A DNA stretch of 46,588 nt from an uncultured Lactobacillus sp. (GTDB lineage: Bacteria > Bacillota > Bacilli > Lactobacillales > Lactobacillaceae): contig CAMFOZ010000002.1 in assembly GCA_945971245.1 (NCBI GenBank), positions 1 through 46,588 of the forward strand, written 5' to 3'. Below, one piece after another: positions 1-9,548 of this stretch. The position numbers were made by a program, and so were the translations under genes. Position 1 is the stretch's first letter. Each line of letters starts with the position of its first letter. Under the pieces are notes generated by a model. That model saw only the letters and a program-made list of their open reading frames with translations. It ran no database searches and was not told the origin of the DNA.

Positions 1-43
1 ACCTAAGCCTTCGTCGGCAGCGTCAGATGTGTATAAGAGACAG
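1..43 (+). other. Illumina Nextera i5 adapter carry-over (index CTAAGCCT followed by TCGTCGGCAGCGTCAGATGTGTATAAGAGACAG)
   Basis: Positions 11-43 match the Nextera read-1 transposase adapter exactly. Positions 3-10 match a known i5 index (S508/N508). Positions 1-2 'ac' fit the end of the P5 primer. Confidence 0.97.
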
Positions 44-73
44 ATAATAGAGCATGTGTCACATTAGCGCTTG

Positions 74-102
74 TTGACATCTACTCCCTAACGTTGTAAA
101 TT
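74..102 (+). promoter_or_regulatory. Putative sigma-A promoter (TTGACA-N17-TAAATT) for the YczE/YitT-like gene
   Basis: Perfect -35, weak -10, 17-nt spacing, upstream of the CDS at 168. Confidence 0.45.
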
Positions 103-167
103 ACCATTCGTAATGTGAGTGAAAGAATTCACGAATTGAGAGAGAGATAAGAGAAGGAGTGTTTTTT

Positions 168-908
168 ATGGATGAAGAAATTCCAGTCCATGGTCAAGTC
201 GCTAAGCGGACCATTTCGCTTACGGCCAGCTGGGCATTCTTTGCATTTTCAATTGTTATTAACTCAATGGGAAACGTGCTTACCCTGGTAACTAGTTCCC
301 ATATTCATCCCCAATTCCTGGGGTCTGCTTACTGGACCGCTGCGGAAAATAACCTGGGGATTGCCGTCCTTGGTAACCGGCCAACGACCCTGTTCTGGGC
401 CTTCATGGTTCTGGGGATGTTAACCTCAGTCTTAAACGCCATCCTGATGCATAAGTGGGACTGGCGGCGGATCGGTGGTAACTTCATCTTCATGTTGCCA
501 TTCTCCCTGTTCATTCAGTGGTTCTCAAACATCTTCAATCGGATCATGCCTGATGCCACGACCTTACCAATGATCATCCTTTACGTATTGATCAACTTCC
601 TTGGGGTGGCCTTCATTGGGACTGCCATTTCCATCTACCAGCGGGCCAACCTGGTTCTGCACCCGGCCGATGACCTCTTCCAGATCATTCGTTTCCGGTA
701 CTGCCACGGTAACGCTACGGTAGCGATGTGGGCTTCTTACATTCCACCGACGATCATGGCCATCATTGCGGCGATCATCCAGGGCGGAATCTACAACTTC
801 GGTCTGGGGACCCTGTTTGCCTTAGCATTCCAGGGTGCCATCACCGGATGGGCTGACCTCCACATCTTCCCACACCTTAAGCACCAAGCTTTGGATGTTG
901 GTAACTAA
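168..908 (+). CDS. YczE/YitT-like integral membrane protein
   Basis: Multi-TM ORF; GAAGGAG RBS at about 153-159 supports the ATG at 168 rather than the GTG at 159. Confidence 0.65.
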   Translation: MDEEIPVHGQVAKRTISLTASWAFFAFSIVINSMGNVLTLVTSSHIHPQFLGSAYWTAAENNLGIAVLGNRPTTLFWAFMVLGMLTSVLNAILMHKWDWRRIGGNFIFMLPFSLFIQWFSNIFNRIMPDATTLPMIILYVLINFLGVAFIGTAISIYQRANLVLHPADDLFQIIRFRYCHGNATVAMWASYIPPTIMAIIAAIIQGGIYNFGLGTLFALAFQGAITGWADLHIFPHLKHQALDVGN

Positions 909-1022
909 TTCCTATATAGCTATATACAGCAGCTCGTTAGCGCGGGCTGCTTTTTTCGTATCCTGACCAAGAACTTGTTATAATGAGGCTGCTAATAAAT
1001 GACAGAAAGGATGGTTCAACCA

Positions 1023-1514
1023 ATGGCAACAGATAGCCAAAAGTCAGGGGCCGAACAACGGATCGAAAACGCGATCTATGGAACCCCCAAGATTAAGCCT
1101 GATGAACAGCGTAAGTACCTGGGAACCTTCCGGGAACGCGTCTGCCTCACCATCAGTGTCAAAGAGCTGCACGAACAAGATTGGCAGCCCGCACTGGTTG
1201 CCGAACTCAAGCGGGGCATCGGTAACCTGGTTTTTCTTAATGGTAACCTCCCCCACGAGGATATCCACCCCTACCTGCTGGCCACCAACCAACACGGGGG
1301 AATCTTTACTATGAAGACCGACCCTGAATTTCGGACCAATCCGGAGGCCTTGGCCGTGGTGGTCGCTGCTAAGACCGGGGTCTACCAATCGCCAGTCGAC
1401 GTTGAGAAGCGCTACCCCCAGTTTAAAGACACTCCAGAGCCAACACCCAAACCGACAGATAGCGAAAAGCGCGGCTTCTTCTACCGCCTCTTCCATCAAA
1501 AGGGGGAAGAATGA
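1023..1514 (+). CDS. YueI family protein (DUF1694)
   Basis: 'AIYGTPKIKPDEQRKYLGTFRERV..' YueI-like N-terminus; overlaps the rarA start. Confidence 0.7.
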   Translation: MATDSQKSGAEQRIENAIYGTPKIKPDEQRKYLGTFRERVCLTISVKELHEQDWQPALVAELKRGIGNLVFLNGNLPHEDIHPYLLATNQHGGIFTMKTDPEFRTNPEALAVVVAAKTGVYQSPVDVEKRYPQFKDTPEPTPKPTDSEKRGFFYRLFHQKGEE

Positions 1515-2818
1515 TGCAACAACCCCTTGCCTATCGAATGCGGCCCCGCACCCTTGATGAGGTCGTCGGCCAACAGCACCTTGTTGGTCCCGGTAAGATC
1601 ATCAACCGGATGGTCAAGGCCAAGATGCTCTCCTCGATGATCCTCTATGGTCCGCCGGGTACTGGCAAGACCAGTATTGCCAGTGCCATTGCCGGCTCAA
1701 CCAAGTACGCCTTTCGTAAACTAAACGCCGCCACGGACTCCAAGAAGGACTTACAGATCGTAGCGGAAGAGACCAAGATGAGTGGCACGGTGATTCTCCT
1801 GCTCGATGAAATTCATCGCCTGGACAAGAGTAAGCAGGACTTCCTGCTTCCCCACCTGGAAAGCGGTCGAATCGTCCTGATCGGGGCTACCACCGAGAAT
1901 CCCTACATCAGCATCAACCCCGCCATCCGGAGCCGGACGCAGATCTTCCCCGTCCACCCACTGACCAGCGATGACATCAAAATTGCCATCGAGCGGGCCC
2001 TCAAGGATCAAGAGCGTGGTCTCGGCAAGCTCCCAATTGAGTTAGCACCAGAGGCCGAAGAGCAGCTAGCCACCGCCACTAACGGCGACCTACGCAGTGC
2101 TCTCAACGGTCTAGAACTAGCTGCTAAATCAACCGATCCGGGTGATGACGGTAAGATCCACCTAACGCTGCCGATTATTGAAGAGAGTGTCCAAAAGAAG
2201 GCCCTGGGCGCTGACAAGGACGGTGACGCCCACTATGACGTCATCTCCGCTTTTCAGAAGTCCATTCGTGGCTCTGACACCGATGCTGCCCTCCACTACC
2301 TCGCCCGTCTGGTTGAAGCCGGAGACCTGTCAAGCATTGCCCGCCGGCTGATGGTGATCGCCTATGAGGACATCGGCCTCGCCAACATGCCAGCGGCGCA
2401 GCGGGCAGTGACGGCTGTTCAAGCGGCGGAACGAATCGGTTTCCCCGAAGCACGAATCCCACTGGCTGATGCGGTAATCGAACTCTGTCTCTCACCCAAG
2501 TCCAATTCCGGGATCACCGCGATCGACGCCGCCATTGCCCAGGTCAAGCAGGGCGGCTTTGGGGATGTTCCTGACCACCTCAAGGACGCTCATTATAAAG
2601 GTGCCGCTAAGCTGGGCCACGGGACCGACTACGACTTCCCCCACGACCATCCCCAGGACTGGGTGGCTCAGCAGTATCTCCCCGACCGGATCAAGGACGC
2701 CCAGTACTTCCACCCTAAGCAGAATGGACACTTTGAGCAGGCCTTAAACCGCCAGTACTGGCAGCTCCGGCGGGCCCAGCACCAGGCCTTGCATGGTCGC
2801 CATCATCCAGGGAAATAA
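1511..2818 (+). CDS. rarA: Replication-associated recombination protein A (AAA ATPase, RarA/MgsA)
   Basis: 'RPRTLDEVVGQQHLVGPG', Walker A 'GPPGTGKTS', Walker B 'LLLDEIHR'. Confidence 0.95.
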   Translation: MMQQPLAYRMRPRTLDEVVGQQHLVGPGKIINRMVKAKMLSSMILYGPPGTGKTSIASAIAGSTKYAFRKLNAATDSKKDLQIVAEETKMSGTVILLLDEIHRLDKSKQDFLLPHLESGRIVLIGATTENPYISINPAIRSRTQIFPVHPLTSDDIKIAIERALKDQERGLGKLPIELAPEAEEQLATATNGDLRSALNGLELAAKSTDPGDDGKIHLTLPIIEESVQKKALGADKDGDAHYDVISAFQKSIRGSDTDAALHYLARLVEAGDLSSIARRLMVIAYEDIGLANMPAAQRAVTAVQAAERIGFPEARIPLADAVIELCLSPKSNSGITAIDAAIAQVKQGGFGDVPDHLKDAHYKGAAKLGHGTDYDFPHDHPQDWVAQQYLPDRIKDAQYFHPKQNGHFEQALNRQYWQLRRAQHQALHGRHHPGK

Positions 2819-2859
2819 TTGCCTAATTGACTAAAAGATGCTAACATAATAATTGAAAA

Positions 2860-3046
2860 TTCTGTAGTGTACGCGTTGTCTAAACGCAGGTTTGCCTTAC
2901 AGTCTTTTTACTTTGGGACTAGTGCAGTGTCCTTTTTACAACATGCCTTTTCACTTGGTAGTTGGCGATTGGGCGGCCGTGTCCCACCTGTCTTAAACGC
3001 AGGTCAACACTGAATGACAATTAACGGCACCAACGGAGTTTTTCAT
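2860..3046 (+). ncRNA. ssrS: Probable 6S RNA (SsrS)
   Basis: Non-coding region of about 185 nt directly downstream of rarA. Ends can pair (ctgtagtgt with caccaacgg), and an intrinsic terminator follows. Confidence 0.65.
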
Positions 3047-3047
3047 G

Positions 3048-3086
3048 GCGCGGTGATGATTTGATTTGTCACCGCGCTATTTTTTA
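3048..3086 (+). terminator. Intrinsic terminator
   Basis: GCGCGGTGA...TCACCGCGC stem followed by a T-rich tract. Confidence 0.85.
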
Positions 3087-3106
3087 TATCAAAGGAATGA
3101 ATACTG

Positions 3107-3400
3107 ATGATCTTATCAATCTTTGTGACCCTCTTCGCCCTAATTGCGCTCTTCGAAGGGGTCTACTTTCTTACTCATCTGGGCAAGCCCTTCTTGATCT
3201 TTGACCCCGTCAAGAGCTCCTTCGTCCACCGGCAGCTTCAAATCTGGGGTGTCATAATGACCGTCCTCGGCATTGTTACCCTAATTTCAGCCTGGACCAA
3301 CAGTATCGCCTTCATCGTCATCATGGTGGTGTTAGGCTGCATCTTAGAGACCCAGATGGCCTTCTCAGTCACTAGTGAATTTCGTGCAAAGAATCGCTGA
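3107..3400 (+). CDS. Small hypothetical membrane protein
   Basis: 97 aa, hydrophobic segments. Confidence 0.6.
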   Translation: MILSIFVTLFALIALFEGVYFLTHLGKPFLIFDPVKSSFVHRQLQIWGVIMTVLGIVTLISAWTNSIAFIVIMVVLGCILETQMAFSVTSEFRAKNR

Positions 3401-3465
3401 CTTTGCTTTACGCCTATTCTGCGAAAAGTGTATAATAAGGTAAAAGATTATGAGGAGGCACTAAT

Positions 3466-3954
3466 ATGGCACAAGAATATAAACACATTTTGGTTCCAGT
3501 TGATGGATCTGCAGAAGCCGAATTAGCCTTTAAGAAGGCGGTCGCCGTTACTAAGCGGAACGGTGAAGATGCTGAACTGCGTCTGCTTCACGTTGTCGAC
3601 ACGCGGGCATTCCAAAACATCTCCAGTTTTGATACCTCAATGGTTGAGCAGGTCACCGACACTGCCAAGAAGACCCTCGACAAGTACGTTGATTACGCCA
3701 AGAAGAACGGTGTCCAAAAGGTCAGTTACTCCATCGAATATGGGGCACCTAAGACCATTATCGCCCGGGACGTTCCAAAGGAAATGAACGCCGACCTGAT
3801 TATGATTGGGGCTACTGGTTTGAACGCGGTTGAACGGATCTTAATCGGTTCCGTTACCGAATATGTCACCCGGATGGCAATCTGTGATGTCTTAGTTGTT
3901 CGGACCGACCTCGACAACAAGCCAATCGAAAATTCAAAGAACAAGAAGAAGTAA
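3466..3954 (+). CDS. Universal stress protein, UspA family
   Basis: 'YKHILVPVDGSAEAELAFKKAV' and 'DLIMIGATGLNAVERILIGSVTEYV'. Confidence 0.93.
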   Translation: MAQEYKHILVPVDGSAEAELAFKKAVAVTKRNGEDAELRLLHVVDTRAFQNISSFDTSMVEQVTDTAKKTLDKYVDYAKKNGVQKVSYSIEYGAPKTIIARDVPKEMNADLIMIGATGLNAVERILIGSVTEYVTRMAICDVLVVRTDLDNKPIENSKNKKK

Positions 3955-3973
3955 TAAAAGCTTCGTTATTCAA

Positions 3974-4018
3974 AAATATCCCGTAATTTGTAAAATACGA
4001 ATTACGAGATATTTTTTA
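3974..4018 (+). terminator. Terminator after the usp gene
   Basis: AAATATCcCGTAATT...AATTACGaGATATTTTTT hairpin. Confidence 0.8.
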
Positions 4019-4081
4019 TTTTAAAACCAAAGAGGACCATGCCTACCTCATCAGTAAACATGATCCTAAATAATTGCTATT

Positions 4082-4924
4082 TTATTGCAGCTTAGCCAGC
4101 TCGGTCTCGATGTCTTCTTCCATCAAGGTACCATGACGGGCAATACTGAGGCTCTTAGCGATCTCAAGTGCCTGCTTGGCATCCGCCTGTTGATCCTTAG
4201 CAATGTAGCAGCGCCCAAGGCACAGGTACAGCTCATCCAACAGGAACAGAGAATCATGCTCACGGCACATCTTAATCCCCCGGTTGACCATCTCAATAGC
4301 ACTGTCTGGATCACCTAATTCCAGGTACAGGTTAGCGATTTGGTCATTGATCGATGCCCACTGGTGCAAGCTCCCGATCAATTTCTTATTGTCAATCAAC
4401 TTAACTGACCGGTTAGTCAAGCGGATCGCCCGCTCACGGTCGTTACGCTTCAGGTAAGCCATCGCCATTCCGGCCGTTGTCATGGCCAGGTAGATGTTGG
4501 CACTGGTTGTCGCAAATTGAGTTAAGACTAATTCAAAATTAAAGATGGCATCGTCAATCTGGTCGTTTTCGACCTGGACCATTCCCAACAGGTAGTAGTA
4601 GCGTTGCTTATCAAAGTCACTATCCAGTTGTTTTACCTTGACTGAATCAAGCAGCTGCTCTGCCTTATCGTATTCATGCGCCGTCAGCAAGTCAATAACC
4701 TGATTAAAGGTATCGTTTACTCCACTGACTTCGTTTTCAACGATCCGATCTGACGAAATATTTAACCGCTCACAAATTGCAGTCAAGATGTCCATCTTTG
4801 GTAGTCGGTTTTGCTTTTCCATCAAGCTAATCGTCGCTTGAGTACAGATGCCCTCGGCTAATGCGGTTTGCGACAAGCCCCTCTTGCGGCGAATTTGTTT
4901 TAAAACGTCTCCACGGAGTTTCAT
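4082..4924 (-). CDS. XRE-family HTH regulator with TPR-like C-terminal region (RRNPP-like architecture)
   Basis: N-terminal HTH 'LKQIRRKRGLSQTALAEGICTQATISLMEK' followed by helical repeats. Confidence 0.8.
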   Translation of the reverse strand: MKLRGDVLKQIRRKRGLSQTALAEGICTQATISLMEKQNRLPKMDILTAICERLNISSDRIVENEVSGVNDTFNQVIDLLTAHEYDKAEQLLDSVKVKQLDSDFDKQRYYYLLGMVQVENDQIDDAIFNFELVLTQFATTSANIYLAMTTAGMAMAYLKRNDRERAIRLTNRSVKLIDNKKLIGSLHQWASINDQIANLYLELGDPDSAIEMVNRGIKMCREHDSLFLLDELYLCLGRCYIAKDQQADAKQALEIAKSLSIARHGTLMEEDIETELAKLQ

Positions 4925-4997
4925 TGGTTATCATCCTCAAATAAATTATCTCTCTCAGGTTACTTAAGACAACAAAGTACTAATTACTTTCTACGCG

Positions 4998-5019
4998 TAT
5001 TATAACACTTGTTATAATA
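4998..5019. promoter_or_regulatory. Perfect inverted repeat TATTATAAC-ACTT-GTTATAATA
   Basis: 9-bp arms, 4-nt spacer; contains TATAAT-like hexamers on both strands upstream of the XRE regulator. Confidence 0.6.
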
Positions 5020-5172
5020 TTTATACCAGCAATTAGCACTTTCCTGCTACTTTCGCCTGTGTTATTATTTACCCATTACCGGATTTATTTTTACTTTAAA
5101 AATAAAAATGGGCAATAACACTAATTATCTTAGCATCACCACTCATTTTTAACAATATCTTTCAAAAAAATT

Positions 5173-6306
5173 TTAATTGAATTTCTTCTTACCGACGCGC
5201 TCCGTTCCAAGTTCCTTGAAGTCGTAGGTAATCTGACTGTTACGTTTGAACTCTTCCAGCCCCAATTCAATCAGACGGTCAATCAACTCAGAATAGCTGA
5301 TCCCTGATACTTCCCACATCTGTGGATAGAGACTGATGTTGGTAAAGCCAGGCAAGGTGTTTGGTTCGCCCAAGTATGGGACGTTGTTTTCGTCCACCAG
5401 GAAGTCGATCCGTGCCATCCCCTTCATGCCGAGGGCCTTGTAAGCCTTCAGTGCCATATCGGTGATCTCATCGGTCAAGTACTGTGGCAACTTAACTGGC
5501 AGCTCAAAGACCACCCCACTGGCGTCCACAAACTTATTTTCATAGTCGTAGAATGGGTCATCAGCAGGAACTCGCACTGCTCCCAGCTTAGAAGCGATTG
5601 GGTGCTCATTACCAAGAATGGAAATTTCAACTTCCTGTGGATTGGCAACCCCTTGCTCCGCCAGGACCTTGAAGTCATACTTAAAGGCATCATCTAAGGC
5701 TGCTTCGTACTCATCAGCGTTAGTAACCCGGTGGATTCCAACTGAAGAGCCTTGTTTGGCTGGCTTGATGAAGACCAGGTCACCAAGCTTTTCTTCAATC
5801 TTACCCCATGAGTAGTCGGCCCGGTTTTCCGGCGTTAGCAGGACGTATGGCGTATTTCTAATCCCGGCCTCAGTCAGAATCTTCTTGGTCAGGTCCTTAT
5901 CGAAGGCCATCGCACTTGCCGCAATATTGGAACCCACGTATGGCTTGTTCAACAGCTTAAATAAGCCTTGAATCGTCCCGTCTTCCCCGAGATTACCATG
6001 AATAACCGGGTAGAAGAAGTCAATCGTCTTCAACTCGTTTAAAGCCATGATCGGTGCCAATGGTTGGGTAAGGTCCATGTTAGCGTAAGCGTCCTTAACC
6101 ACGACGTCTTCTGGTTCACCATCAAAGATCCGTTGAGAATACTCATTATTTAACAGGATCCCGTCCTTGGTAAACATAAACAGGCTCACATCATACTTAT
6201 CCTTGTTAAGGGCGTCATAGATATTGTGGGCCGAGCGCTTAGAAACGTCGTGTTCAGAGGAGTTTCCACCGAAGAGCAGCGCAATCCGTAACTTCTTAGA
6301 CATTTG
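5173..6306 (-). CDS. ddl: D-alanine--D-alanine/D-lactate ligase
   Basis: 'RIALLFGGNSSEHDVSKRSA', 'KPAKQGSSVGI', 'FLVDENNVPYLGEPNTLPGFT'. Start refined from the ORF-track position at 6315 to the internal Met (MSKKLRIALL). Confidence 0.95.
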   Translation of the reverse strand, partial: QMSKKLRIALLFGGNSSEHDVSKRSAHNIYDALNKDKYDVSLFMFTKDGILLNNEYSQRIFDGEPEDVVVKDAYANMDLTQPLAPIMALNELKTIDFFYPVIHGNLGEDGTIQGLFKLLNKPYVGSNIAASAMAFDKDLTKKILTEAGIRNTPYVLLTPENRADYSWGKIEEKLGDLVFIKPAKQGSSVGIHRVTNADEYEAALDDAFKYDFKVLAEQGVANPQEVEISILGNEHPIASKLGAVRVPADDPFYDYENKFVDASGVVFELPVKLPQYLTDEITDMALKAYKALGMKGMARIDFLVDENNVPYLGEPNTLPGFTNISLYPQMWEVSGISYSELIDRLIELGLEEFKRNSQITYDFKELGTERVGKKKFN

Positions 6307-6394
6307 AAATACCACCTTACATATATATTTTATTTAATCCGCTATTCCTAGAATCTTAAGTATAACATGATTAGTCGATGCCGCCAATGGCCCA

Positions 6395-6432
6395 AAATAA
6401 AAAAGCAACCACCAAATGGCAGTTGCTTTACT
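6395..6432 (-). terminator. Terminator after the gcvH-like gene
   Basis: AAAGCAAC...GTTGCTTT hairpin with flanking A/T tract. Confidence 0.7.
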
Positions 6433-6437
6433 TTTTA

Positions 6438-6737
6438 TTACTTAACTTCGACGATCCAGTTTTCTGCTTCGTCGTCGGAACTCAAGCCGGCTGGGTCATC
6501 AACAACCTTGTCATTGACCGCCACAATGGTTCCTGCTACAGGGCTGTCCAGGTCAGTAACGGCCTTTTCGGCTTCGACAGAAACAAACTTGCCACCATCT
6601 TCAAGGGTCGTTCCCTTGGCAGGAACATCGATGAAGCTGATCTTACCCAGGTCATCACGGCCCTGATCATTCAGGCCTACCCGAGTGTTACCGTTGTCGA
6701 GCTTCTTAGTCCAAAAGTAGTTGTTTTTTGCAGCCAT
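6438..6737 (-). CDS. GcvH-like lipoyl-carrier protein
   Basis: Lipoyl-lysine context 'SVEAEKAVTDLDSPVAGTIVAVN'. Confidence 0.85.
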   Translation of the reverse strand: MAAKNNYFWTKKLDNGNTRVGLNDQGRDDLGKISFIDVPAKGTTLEDGGKFVSVEAEKAVTDLDSPVAGTIVAVNDKVVDDPAGLSSDDEAENWIVEVK

Positions 6738-6751
6738 ATCTATATACCCCA

Positions 6752-7945
6752 CTATCTAAACTCTTTTTTGTTGCTAAACATGTAAGAATGATGATGGTAA
6801 CGCATCGACATTACCATCCCTATCCCGATCAGGTTACCAATTAAAGAAGAACCCCCGGCGCTAATGAACGGAAGCGGGATCCCTGTCAACGGCAGCAATC
6901 CGATGTTCATTCCAATGTTTTCAAAAACGTGGAAAAGGATCATCATAATGACCCCGGTTGAGATGTAGGCATAAAATTCATTCTTAGTATCAAATGTAAC
7001 ACGAATCATCAGATAAATTAAGAGTAAATAGATCAAAATGAGGAGAACCCCACCGATAAAGCCGAAGTTCTCGCCAATTACGGAGAAAATCATATCTGAT
7101 TCCCGCACAGGTACATAGACCTTTGAGTTGTTAAACCCGGTCCCGGCAATTCCACCGGAACCAACTGCTTTGATACTCTGCCATAGCTGGTAACCCTGGT
7201 TAGTCGTATCCTGCTCTGGGTGCAACCAGGTGTCAACCCGGTCGAACTGGTAGGCCTGAAAGCCAACGTGCTCCAGGATCCGCCGCCCAACCGATGAAGT
7301 AACCATGGCCAGGGCCGAGCCACCAACAACTGCTAATACAGTCGCTGCTGGAGCGATGATCCGCCAGGTAACCCCGGAAACCAGGACCATCCCACAGAAG
7401 ATGGCAAAGAACACCAGAGATGTCCCGAAGTCATTTTGGAAGTGCAGTGAGACTAGAATTGGCAACAGCCAGAGGAACATTGTCCCAATCAACCGCCAGT
7501 CAGACTGAACGGTATGAACACTGTACCGGTTATTATGGGTAGTAATCACCCGGCCCATCATCAAGATATAAGCCGGTTTCATAATTTCCGAAGGCTGGAA
7601 GGTAAACGGCCCAATGGCAAACCAGCTCTTCGCCCCGGTACTTGCATAGTACGATCGACTATAGAAGACCAGGATGGCAAACATGAGGAAGAGGCTCAGC
7701 CAATAAACAATTGGCGCAATCTTCCACAGTTGCTCCGAGTCAAACTGCATGATCACCACGATCAGAATTGTCCCAATCGCGTACCATACCAGCTGGGTAA
7801 TTACCTGACGGGCCACACTAGTCGGTTGGCGGTCATGAACAGCCGCCACGTAAATGGAGGCTAACCCAATCAACGCCAGCAGGAGGACACAGAAAATAAT
7901 CCCCCAGTCAATCCGACTTTCTTCATCACTTTGCGAACGTTGCAT
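6752..7945 (-). CDS. rodA: SEDS family peptidoglycan glycosyltransferase RodA
   Basis: 'GAKSWFAIGPFTFQPSEIMK' and 'GIPLPFISAGGSSL'. Confidence 0.93.
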   Translation of the reverse strand: MQRSQSDEESRIDWGIIFCVLLLALIGLASIYVAAVHDRQPTSVARQVITQLVWYAIGTILIVVIMQFDSEQLWKIAPIVYWLSLFLMFAILVFYSRSYYASTGAKSWFAIGPFTFQPSEIMKPAYILMMGRVITTHNNRYSVHTVQSDWRLIGTMFLWLLPILVSLHFQNDFGTSLVFFAIFCGMVLVSGVTWRIIAPAATVLAVVGGSALAMVTSSVGRRILEHVGFQAYQFDRVDTWLHPEQDTTNQGYQLWQSIKAVGSGGIAGTGFNNSKVYVPVRESDMIFSVIGENFGFIGGVLLILIYLLLIYLMIRVTFDTKNEFYAYISTGVIMMILFHVFENIGMNIGLLPLTGIPLPFISAGGSSLIGNLIGIGMVMSMRYHHHSYMFSNKKEFR

Positions 7946-7991
7946 TACCTAACTCCTTTACTCAATTATTTTCAAAGAGAACGGTACCGCA

Positions 7992-8216
7992 TTAGTGCTG
8001 GTGCAGGTGGTACTGCTGGAGAACCATCTCCAGGCCTTCTTCTTGCGAATGAACAAAGAATTCGCTCTGATCCGCTGTCAGAAGAGCCTTGAAGCGATCA
8101 TTATCCGTTACCACTTCACCAATCAGCCGTTCACCAATAAAGATCTGCTGAACCGGTTGATTTTGCCGTTCAATATCCTTAACACTTACTTCAATCTTTT
8201 TGTCTTTTTTAGCCAC
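7992..8216 (-). CDS. DUF2969 family protein
   Basis: Small charged protein in the rodA-yidD-mbl cluster. Confidence 0.6.
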   Translation of the reverse strand: MAKKDKKIEVSVKDIERQNQPVQQIFIGERLIGEVVTDNDRFKALLTADQSEFFVHSQEEGLEMVLQQYHLHQH

Positions 8217-8231
8217 AATTTCACCTTTTAC

Positions 8232-8468
8232 TTAGTATTTGCGTCGAAACGTAAAATGGTCAGGTACTGGGTCATAACCCCCACGCACAAACGGTTGGCA
8301 ACGCAGAATCCGGGCAATTCCCAGCAGGATTCCCTTCATCCCAAAACGTTCTAAGGATTCGAGCATGTACTGGGAACAACTAGGATAATAACGACAGACC
8401 CGAATCTGCCGTCGTGCCGAAATCGTTCGTTGGTACCACCGCACCATTTTGCATAATACCTGAACCAT
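8232..8468 (-). CDS. yidD: Membrane protein insertion efficiency factor YidD
   Basis: '[33 protein letters not shown]'. Confidence 0.93.
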   Translation of the reverse strand: MVQVLCKMVRWYQRTISARRQIRVCRYYPSCSQYMLESLERFGMKGILLGIARILRCQPFVRGGYDPVPDHFTFRRKY

Positions 8469-8473
8469 CGATG

Positions 8474-9466
8474 TTACTTCTTCTTATCAGTCTTTTGCAT
8501 CCGTTCCAGCATCTCACCGGCACCCTTAGCAACATTGTCCAGTGGGCTCTGGGATACTACAACCGGCACCTTCAGACGATCGCTGAAGAGCTTATCAATT
8601 CCCTTCAACAGGGCCGTCCCACCGGTCAACATAATTCCCCGGTCAATAATATCACTGGCCAGCTCTGGTGGTACAGTTTCCAAAACATTGATCGTAGCCG
8701 TCAGAATCTGTTCCAAGGTATCGTGGATAGCCTCTTCGATTTCGTTTTCGTTAACAGTAATCTGCTTAGGCATTCCACTAGCTACGTCTCGACCACGAAC
8801 GTCCATCTCAGCTGGTTTTTCAACCTTGAGGGCTGTCCCGATCTTCATCTTAATATTTTCAGCGGTGTGTTCACCGATAACCAGGCCATGCTTGTCCTTG
8901 ATGTAAGCAGCAATATCGTTGTTAAGCTTATCACCAGCCATCCGAATTGACCGACTGGAGACAATGTCACCAAGGGAAAGGATGGCGATGTCACTGGTAC
9001 CCCCACCCATGTCAATGACCATGCTACCGCGTGGCTTGAAGATGTCGAGACCGGCACCAATTGCTGCTACCTTTGGCTCGTACTCCAAGTAAACCTTGCC
9101 ACCACCGGATTGTTCAGCCGCCTGAATGATGGCCTTACGTTCGATCTCGGTAATGTTGGTTGGTGCACAGATCATGATGTTTGGCTTAGACATGAAGCCC
9201 TTGACGCTCAATTTACCAATGAAGTAGGCCAACATCTCTTCTGTAACGTCGAAGTCTGAGATGACCCCATTCTTCAATGGCCGAATTGCCCGAATGTTAC
9301 TTGGTGTCCGTCCGACCATCCGGTAGGCCTCAGACCCAACCGCCAAAATCTTGTTGGTTTGGGTGTCAACCGCAACAACGGAAGGTTCGTTCAGGACAAT
9401 TCCCTTGCCTTGAACATAGATCAGCACGTTGGCTGTTCCTAAATCAATACCAATATCTTGTGCCAT
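8474..9466 (-). CDS. mbl: MreB/Mbl rod-shape actin homologue
   Basis: '[31 protein letters not shown]'; '[11 protein letters not shown]'. Confidence 0.92.
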   Translation of the reverse strand: MAQDIGIDLGTANVLIYVQGKGIVLNEPSVVAVDTQTNKILAVGSEAYRMVGRTPSNIRAIRPLKNGVISDFDVTEEMLAYFIGKLSVKGFMSKPNIMICAPTNITEIERKAIIQAAEQSGGGKVYLEYEPKVAAIGAGLDIFKPRGSMVIDMGGGTSDIAILSLGDIVSSRSIRMAGDKLNNDIAAYIKDKHGLVIGEHTAENIKMKIGTALKVEKPAEMDVRGRDVASGMPKQITVNENEIEEAIHDTLEQILTATINVLETVPPELASDIIDRGIMLTGGTALLKGIDKLFSDRLKVPVVVSQSPLDNVAKGAGEMLERMQKTDKKK

Positions 9467-9548
9467 TATTTACTGCTCCTTCTCGAGAAAGATTTTATTT
9501 TAGTTAATATCGTTCGTATTATACCATAATATCGCCCAAAGCTGCGGG

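Noticed and set aside
8414-8950. 178-aa ORF opposite mbl and yidD
   Set aside because: Spans two confident genes on the other strand; shadow ORF.
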